Assembly: GCA_022704645.1 (NCBI GenBank)
Contig: JAKJGA010000061.1
Coordinates: 1 to 9,744, forward strand
DNA length: 9,744 nucleotides
Direction: 5' to 3'
DNA from: Spirochaetota bacterium
GTDB taxonomy: Bacteria; Spirochaetota; UBA4802; JAFGJZ01
Shown here: piece after piece, positions 6,284 to 9,744 of the stretch
How positions within the stretch are numbered: position 1 is the stretch's first letter
Layout: each line of letters opens with the position of its first letter
Notes under the pieces: generated by a model
What the model saw: only the letters and a program-made list of their open reading frames with translations
Told to the model about the DNA's origin: nothing
Databases searched by the model: none
Program-made: the position numbers and the translations under genes

Positions 6284-6937
6284 CTATTTGATGCAGCGGT
6301 AACCGACATTTCTTACTGTTTCGATTAAAGAATTGAAATCATCACCGAGTTTACTGCGCAGTCTTCGGATATGAACATCGACAGTTCTTGTACCGCCGAT
6401 ATATTCAACTCCCCATATTTTAGCAAGAAGATCCTTACGGGAAAAAGCCTGTCCGCTGTTCTGAACAAGAAGCCTTAAAAGCTCAAATTCTTTATATGTA
6501 AAATCCAGTTTTTCGTTATCATAATAGATTGAGTATTCGAGAAGATTGATCGTAATTCTTCCTACTTTTAGAATATTTTCATCAATTTCTGACTTCTTTT
6601 GAGAAACAAACTTATTGATTCTAAGTTCAAGCTCTCCTTTTCTCAAAGGGTAGCATATAAAATCATTAAAGAACCATTCATAATCCAGATTATCCCTGTT
6701 GGATGGTTTAAGAATCAGGATTACCGGGAGATTATGTATTTTTTTTCTGATTTTAGAAAGAAAAAACTGAACGGATTCACTTTCTTCAAACATATCAAGA
6801 TCAATCAGAAGAATATCTGTTTCCGCGCGAACCATGTCGGCATTTTTATATTTTACAAACTCAAAGTCTGTACAACTCGCCTTTACGCTTTCAATAACCT
6901 CATGGTTTGAAGATAAAAGACCAACTCGAATTATCAT
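6284..6937 (-). CDS. OmpR/PhoB-type regulator with degenerate receiver domain
   Basis: This is a DNA-binding transcription regulator with the two-domain layout of OmpR/PhoB, 217 residues. The C-terminal winged helix (about 121-217) is fully conserved: FTYKEFELLRLL, SRKDLLAKIWG, the recognition helix RTVDVHIRRLRSKLG, and the wing ETVRNVGYR. The receiver (1-115) keeps an aspartate at the expected phosphorylation site (D46 in LLIDLD) but lacks the rest of the active site. The N-terminal acidic pair is replaced by SSN (9-11), the switch Thr/Ser by K77 (ILKPS), and the invariant lysine before Pro by Y96 (CYPL). Such atypical receivers, as in ChxR or HP1043, usually work without phosphorylation. 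No histidine kinase lies nearby. The ATG overlaps the glycosyltransferase stop as ATGA, so the regulator is co-expressed with it. Its target genes are unknown. Confidence 0.9.
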   Translation of the reverse strand: MIIRVGLLSSNHEVIESVKASCTDFEFVKYKNADMVRAETDILLIDLDMFEESESVQFFLSKIRKKIHNLPVILILKPSNRDNLDYEWFFNDFICYPLRKGELELRINKFVSQKKSEIDENILKVGRITINLLEYSIYYDNEKLDFTYKEFELLRLLVQNSGQAFSRKDLLAKIWGVEYIGGTRTVDVHIRRLRSKLGDDFNSLIETVRNVGYRCIK

Positions 6938-8103
6938 TTTTTATCAGCCAGCACCTTAAAAATATCCTCATACTGTTTAGCAACATTTTCCGCATAAAAC
7001 TTCCGTACATCTGCTTTATTGTTCTTTGCAAGTTTCTGGTAGAGTTTTTTGTCTTTTACCATCCGCTTAATTGATTCCGCACAGGCAGAAACATCTCCGA
7101 CATTAATCATGAGTGCATTTTTTTCGTGAAAAAGAAAATCCGTCTGACCGCCGTGATTTGTGCATATTATTGGAAGAGAGCAATCCATTGCTTCCATAAA
7201 CACTATTCCGAAACCTTCATGAAGCGAAGTCATAATATAAGCATCTGAAAGGTTGAGGTATTCATATTTACGTTTTTCAGTGACAAAGCCCGCAAAATAT
7301 ATTTTGTCCCTGACGCCGAGTTTCTCAGACAGATTCATCAAAAACTCTTTTTCGGGTCCGTCACCGAGAACATACAGTTTAAGCTTCAGATCCTTCTCTT
7401 TGGCAAAAGCTTCAATTATAGTTTCAACCGATTTTCTTTTTACAAGACGCCCAATCGTAATAAGAGAAAATTCACCCTTCTTAAGCTCCGGCAGTTTGAA
7501 TGAAGACACCGGCTTCTTCTGAGGATGATATGCCAGCGGAATGATATCAACAGCTTTATTAGGAGAATAATACTTCAAAGCATTTTCCTGAGTGTTTGAA
7601 GACTGAGCGACAATTCTGTCAGCATGATTCAGCACAAATTTGACAACTGCCTTAAAAATTAATGAGCGGTGAGGAGATGTTTTCTTTGAAGGATCATAAA
7701 TGTCACCGCCGTGAATGGACAGAACATTCGGAATCCTGAAAATCCGGGATATAATATAACCCAAAGGTCCCGAAGGAACCGCGAAATGTGTATTAATTGC
7801 GGCATATTTATTCTTGCGGGCAAGTTTTATCCCCTTAAGAAAACCTGTTATCAAATAAGTATACATCGAAAGAAAGGATGCCGCATCACGTGAATTTCTT
7901 CCCAAAACTCCTACTCTGTGAATATTTATTCCTTTCATCACTTCAAAAGAAGGAATATCCTTATACGATGAAGTTAAAACATCAACTTCATAATTTTTAA
8001 CCCATTCCAGGGCAAGATCATATGAAGCGACTCCGCCGCCTCCGCCAAGCGGCGGGAATTCATAGTTTATAATAAGTATTTTCTCTTTAATTTTCTTTTT
8101 CAT
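6934..8103 (-). CDS. GT4-family glycosyltransferase (GT-B fold)
   Basis: This retaining glycosyltransferase of the GT4 type has 389 residues, a complete length. The N-terminal acceptor half begins after a basic start with a glycine-rich loop, FPPLGGGGGVASYDLA (16-31), and carries HGGD at 131-134. The C-terminal donor half (pfam00534-like) opens with ITIGRLVKRKS, where R219 and K223 are the usual diphosphate-binding residues. It contains the E-x7-E motif at E296 and E304 (EGFGIVFME), which holds the nucleotide sugar, and NHGGQTDFL shortly after. It most likely adds a sugar to a surface polysaccharide or lipid-linked glycan at the inner membrane; donor and acceptor are unknown. The ATG has no Shine-Dalgarno, and a good promoter ends only seven bases upstream, so the mRNA may be leaderless. 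Its stop overlaps the regulator's start. Confidence 0.92.
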   Translation of the reverse strand: MKKKIKEKILIINYEFPPLGGGGGVASYDLALEWVKNYEVDVLTSSYKDIPSFEVMKGINIHRVGVLGRNSRDAASFLSMYTYLITGFLKGIKLARKNKYAAINTHFAVPSGPLGYIISRIFRIPNVLSIHGGDIYDPSKKTSPHRSLIFKAVVKFVLNHADRIVAQSSNTQENALKYYSPNKAVDIIPLAYHPQKKPVSSFKLPELKKGEFSLITIGRLVKRKSVETIIEAFAKEKDLKLKLYVLGDGPEKEFLMNLSEKLGVRDKIYFAGFVTEKRKYEYLNLSDAYIMTSLHEGFGIVFMEAMDCSLPIICTNHGGQTDFLFHEKNALMINVGDVSACAESIKRMVKDKKLYQKLAKNNKADVRKFYAENVAKQYEDIFKVLADKK

Positions 8104-8110
8104 ATTTGTT

Positions 8111-8139
8111 ATCGTAAAGACTGGGCGGCTCTATGTCAA
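8111..8139 (-). promoter_or_regulatory. Sigma-70-type promoter of the glycosyltransferase-regulator operon
   Basis: On the minus strand a perfect TTGACA (8139-8134) is followed after exactly 17 bases by TACGAT (8116-8111, four of six consensus positions). This is the best promoter-like element in the window. The predicted transcription start falls at about 8103-8105, at or within two bases of the ATG at 8103, which itself lacks a ribosome binding site. Confidence 0.6.
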
Positions 8140-8221
8140 TATTTTAAACTTTCAAAGACTATACTCTTCCTGAAAAAATATAACTGGAAAAATAATCTTG
8201 GATTGATATTTCTGGTTTTAC

Positions 8222-8228
8222 GAGGAGT
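8222..8228 (+). promoter_or_regulatory. Ribosome binding site of the LysE-family gene
   Basis: GAGGAGT lies six to seven bases before the ATG at 8235 and fixes that start. It closes the 131-bp divergent intergenic region. No convincing promoter on this strand was found there: TATACT at 8160-8165 and TATAAC at 8179-8184 are -10-like but lack a matching -35 box at 16-18 bases. Confidence 0.65.
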
Positions 8229-8234
8229 GCATCA

Positions 8235-8888
8235 ATGTTAATAGAATTCCTTTTTTCAGCTGTAATATTAGGAATTGTCGTCGCAATTCCGCCGGGCTCA
8301 GTAACAATCGCGGCATCACAAAGAGCAATAAAATACGGCTTCAGAAACAGTCTTTTTTTTACAGCGGGATCTTCCATATCTGACATTTTTTATATCATAC
8401 TTGTCTATAATGGTGTAGCTCAGCTTGTTTCTTCATACAAAATATTTGAAATAATTCTTTCGGCTGTATGCGGAACAATTCTCTGTTACATGGGAATTAC
8501 CTCATTATTCCATTCTCTTAAAAACAATTCTTCTAGCTCAAGAAATTTTGTTCTGAAAAAATCTCCCTTATCTGCTGTCATCTCCGGAATTCTTATAACT
8601 CTGACAAATCCAATGACTATAATCGGATGGCTTGCCGTTGCCGGAAACTTCTTTCTTGTGTGGAACCGCAAATTTCCGGATTCATCAGACTTTTCAGTTC
8701 TGGTTACAGCCTGCATAATGACTGGTGTTCTTCTTTGGTTTGTGCCTTTGTTATTTGCAGTGAGCAGACTGAAGAAAATACTTAGCGGGCGGATTCTCAT
8801 GCTTTTGATGAGAATTTGCGATATTTGGCTTATTTTCTTCGGATTTATCGCTTACTATAATTTTATCAAACTGATAACGGCTTATTAA
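8235..8888 (+). CDS. LysE/RhtB-family amino-acid exporter
   Basis: This is an inner-membrane exporter of the LysE superfamily, 217 residues, the usual length. Family members pump out lysine, arginine, threonine, homoserine or related small molecules by proton antiport. The first helix carries AIPPGSVTIAASQRAIKYG (residues 17-35), the form taken here by the PGP-x4-R-x-G signature. Then come AGSSISDIFY and a second-half segment, TNPMTIIGWLAVAGN, which corresponds to the conserved NP motif. About six hydrophobic helices are visible (roughly 3-23, 37-60, 68-92, 109-140, 154-176, 188-213), joined by a serine-rich cytoplasmic loop near 97-102. The usual PGP is PPG here. The stop codon lies in the loop of a strong terminator, so the gene is probably monocistronic. 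The substrate cannot be deduced. Confidence 0.85.
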   Translation: MLIEFLFSAVILGIVVAIPPGSVTIAASQRAIKYGFRNSLFFTAGSSISDIFYIILVYNGVAQLVSSYKIFEIILSAVCGTILCYMGITSLFHSLKNNSSSSRNFVLKKSPLSAVISGILITLTNPMTIIGWLAVAGNFFLVWNRKFPDSSDFSVLVTACIMTGVLLWFVPLLFAVSRLKKILSGRILMLLMRICDIWLIFFGFIAYYNFIKLITAY

Positions 8889-8910
8889 AAGCTGTTATCA
8901 GCAGTTTTAT
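8871..8910 (+). terminator. Rho-independent terminator overlapping the end of the LysE gene
   Basis: CTGATAACGGCTT (8871-8883) pairs with AAGCTGTTATCAG (8889-8901) to make a 13-bp stem with one G-U pair. The five-base loop ATTAA contains the stop codon. The T-rich tail CAGTTTTATCTTT follows directly. The stem includes the last codons of the reading frame. Confidence 0.8.
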
Positions 8911-8931
8911 CTTTATAATTTATTTTCACAG

Positions 8932-9009
8932 CAATAAACTTATCAATTTTCGAAAACTGAAAAGTTTATTGTTTTATTTTACAATAAAATCTTGAATTTT
9001 TTGTAAAAT
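8932..9009 (+). repeat. Cluster of overlapping inverted repeats before the SprA-like gene
   Basis: Three perfect inverted repeats share bases and exclude one another. A: CAATAAACTT (8932-8941) with AAGTTTATTG (8962-8971), loop 20 bases, followed by TTTTATTTT, which resembles a terminator. B: TTTATTGT (8965-8972) with ACAATAAA (8981-8988). C: ATTTTACAA (8976-8984) with TTGTAAAAT (9001-9009). All are poor in GC, so their stability is modest. The stretch could be a second terminator behind the LysE gene or a leader with switching folds for the gene at 9048. No coding signal is visible between 8902 and 9047. Confidence 0.5.
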
Positions 9010-9047
9010 TGCTTCAAAAACGTCACTGGATAACGTATTAATTTTAA

Positions 9048-9744
9048 ATGAGCAATTTCAAGCTGATATCAATTACAATACTTTTTGCAGCCGGATCTCT
9101 TTTTGCGGTTATGAGCAGTGATGTAATTTTAAATACACAGAAATTGCTTAATTTTGCCGGAAAATACCTGCCCGAAACTGATAAAGCAGATATAAAAGAA
9201 CCAAATTCTGAAAAAACTGAAATAAAAGAAAAAAGTGAAGAAGATAAGGAATCCTTCTCTTTTACGGACATGTTTAAAACCGAAAAAGAAGAAAATCAGC
9301 AATACCCGTCAATTTTGACAGACATTGATATTAAAAACACCTTTTCATACGGTAAAAGTTATTTCACCAAAAAGAGCTACAAACAAAGTGAATATGATGA
9401 ACCCGAATCAAAAAATATCAAACAGGGTTTCCTGAATGAAAACCGCATTAAACTTTATGCAGAGGGAATGCTTAATCCCAGAATAAATCTGTTAATAGAT
9501 TATAATAACGACAGGGAAGAAAGTGAAAACAGTTATTCTATCAATTATCATGCTGTCAAAGAAGATGAGGTTATCCGCGAAATAAACCTCGGTGATATAG
9601 ATTTCAGACTCGGAGGTTCCAAATTTGCAACTTATGAAAATGTTTCCCAAAAATCCCTTGGACTAAACGCTCACATCAAGAAAAATAATTTCAGCCTGAA
9701 AGGTTTTTTTTGTCTTACAAAAGGTATTTTCGCTGTAGATCATT
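9048..9744 (+). CDS. SprA-like outer-membrane protein, N-terminal part (cut by window end)
   Basis: The reading frame stays open for 232 codons to the window edge, so only the N-terminus is seen. Residues 1-20 form a Sec signal peptide (hydrophobic core ending SLFA). A highly charged Lys/Glu-rich linker follows at about 43-86. From residue 128 on, short amphipathic beta strands appear: RIKLYAEGML, RINLLIDYNN, SYSINYHAV, then DEVIREINLGDIDFRL (173-188) and KSLGLNAHIKKNNFSLKGFF. The pattern of an acidic D-E-x-I-x-x-I-x-x-G-x-[VI] strand, then a pair ending in L-G-[IL], resembles the first barrel region of SprA, the giant outer-membrane channel of the type IX secretion system. The resemblance is recognised by eye; the protein may instead be another large beta-barrel of the same superfamily. 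There is no ribosome binding site before the ATG; TATTAA lies six bases upstream. Confidence 0.65.
   Translation, partial: MSNFKLISITILFAAGSLFAVMSSDVILNTQKLLNFAGKYLPETDKADIKEPNSEKTEIKEKSEEDKESFSFTDMFKTEKEENQQYPSILTDIDIKNTFSYGKSYFTKKSYKQSEYDEPESKNIKQGFLNENRIKLYAEGMLNPRINLLIDYNNDREESENSYSINYHAVKEDEVIREINLGDIDFRLGGSKFATYENVSQKSLGLNAHIKKNNFSLKGFFCLTKGIFAVDH

Noticed and set aside
8033..8055. A CCGCC/GGCGG-rich repeat-like stretch at the start of the glycosyltransferase gene
   Set aside because: It encodes the glycine-rich loop common to this glycosyltransferase class and is explained by Gly codons; no longer tandem unit is present.
9044..9271. A 75-codon minus-strand frame at the right edge
   Set aside because: It is antisense to the SprA-like gene, whose frame has a signal peptide, a charged linker and beta-strand periodicity running to the window end.
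1..9744. CRISPR arrays, tRNA genes, transposases, phage or toxin-antitoxin genes
   Set aside because: No regularly spaced repeats, cloverleaf-like sequences or matching protein motifs were seen on either strand.

Overview
The window is AT-rich and densely coded. It looks like one stretch of chromosome from a Gram-negative-type (two-membrane) bacterium. The grounds are a secreted metallo-hydrolase with a Sec signal peptide, DedA and LysE membrane proteins, the peptidoglycan editing factor PgeF, and the start of a large SprA-like outer-membrane protein. The lineage cannot be fixed from the sequence: SprA-type proteins point to Bacteroidota or relatives, but a spirochaete or other candidate phylum is not excluded. 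No tRNA, rRNA, CRISPR, transposase, phage gene or insertion sequence was seen, and base composition shows no obvious break.

Layout. On the left, on the plus strand, lie an exported MBL-fold hydrolase (64-939), a hairpin terminator, and a DedA membrane protein (1063-1707). From 8103 leftward to 1691 there are eight minus-strand genes, very tightly packed. The first two, a GT4 glycosyltransferase and an OmpR-type winged-helix regulator with a degenerate receiver, share an ATGA overlap. After a 99-bp gap with a possible promoter come a stand-alone DbpA-type RNA-binding protein, a zinc-ribbon methyltransferase (10-bp overlap), an unidentified 328-residue protein, an unidentified protein of about 212 residues (4-bp overlap), a HisJ-like PHP phosphoesterase (zero gap) and PgeF (4-bp overlap). 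PgeF converges on dedA with a 17-bp tail-to-tail overlap. A divergent intergenic region (8104-8234) separates the glycosyltransferase from a plus-strand LysE exporter, which ends in a strong terminator. The window closes with an AT-rich hairpin cluster and a truncated SprA-like gene (9048 to the edge).

How the genes may work together. The minus-strand genes read as one or two operons with envelope-linked parts: sugar transfer, a methyltransferase of the kind often found in glycan clusters, and cell-wall precursor quality control by PgeF. RNA-binding and transcription-control proteins are mixed in. The coupling is visible in the sequence; a joint function is inference. The parts most worth following up are the degenerate regulator coupled to a glycosyltransferase, the helicase-less DbpA domain protein, the two unidentified coupled proteins, and the SprA-like protein with its structured leader.
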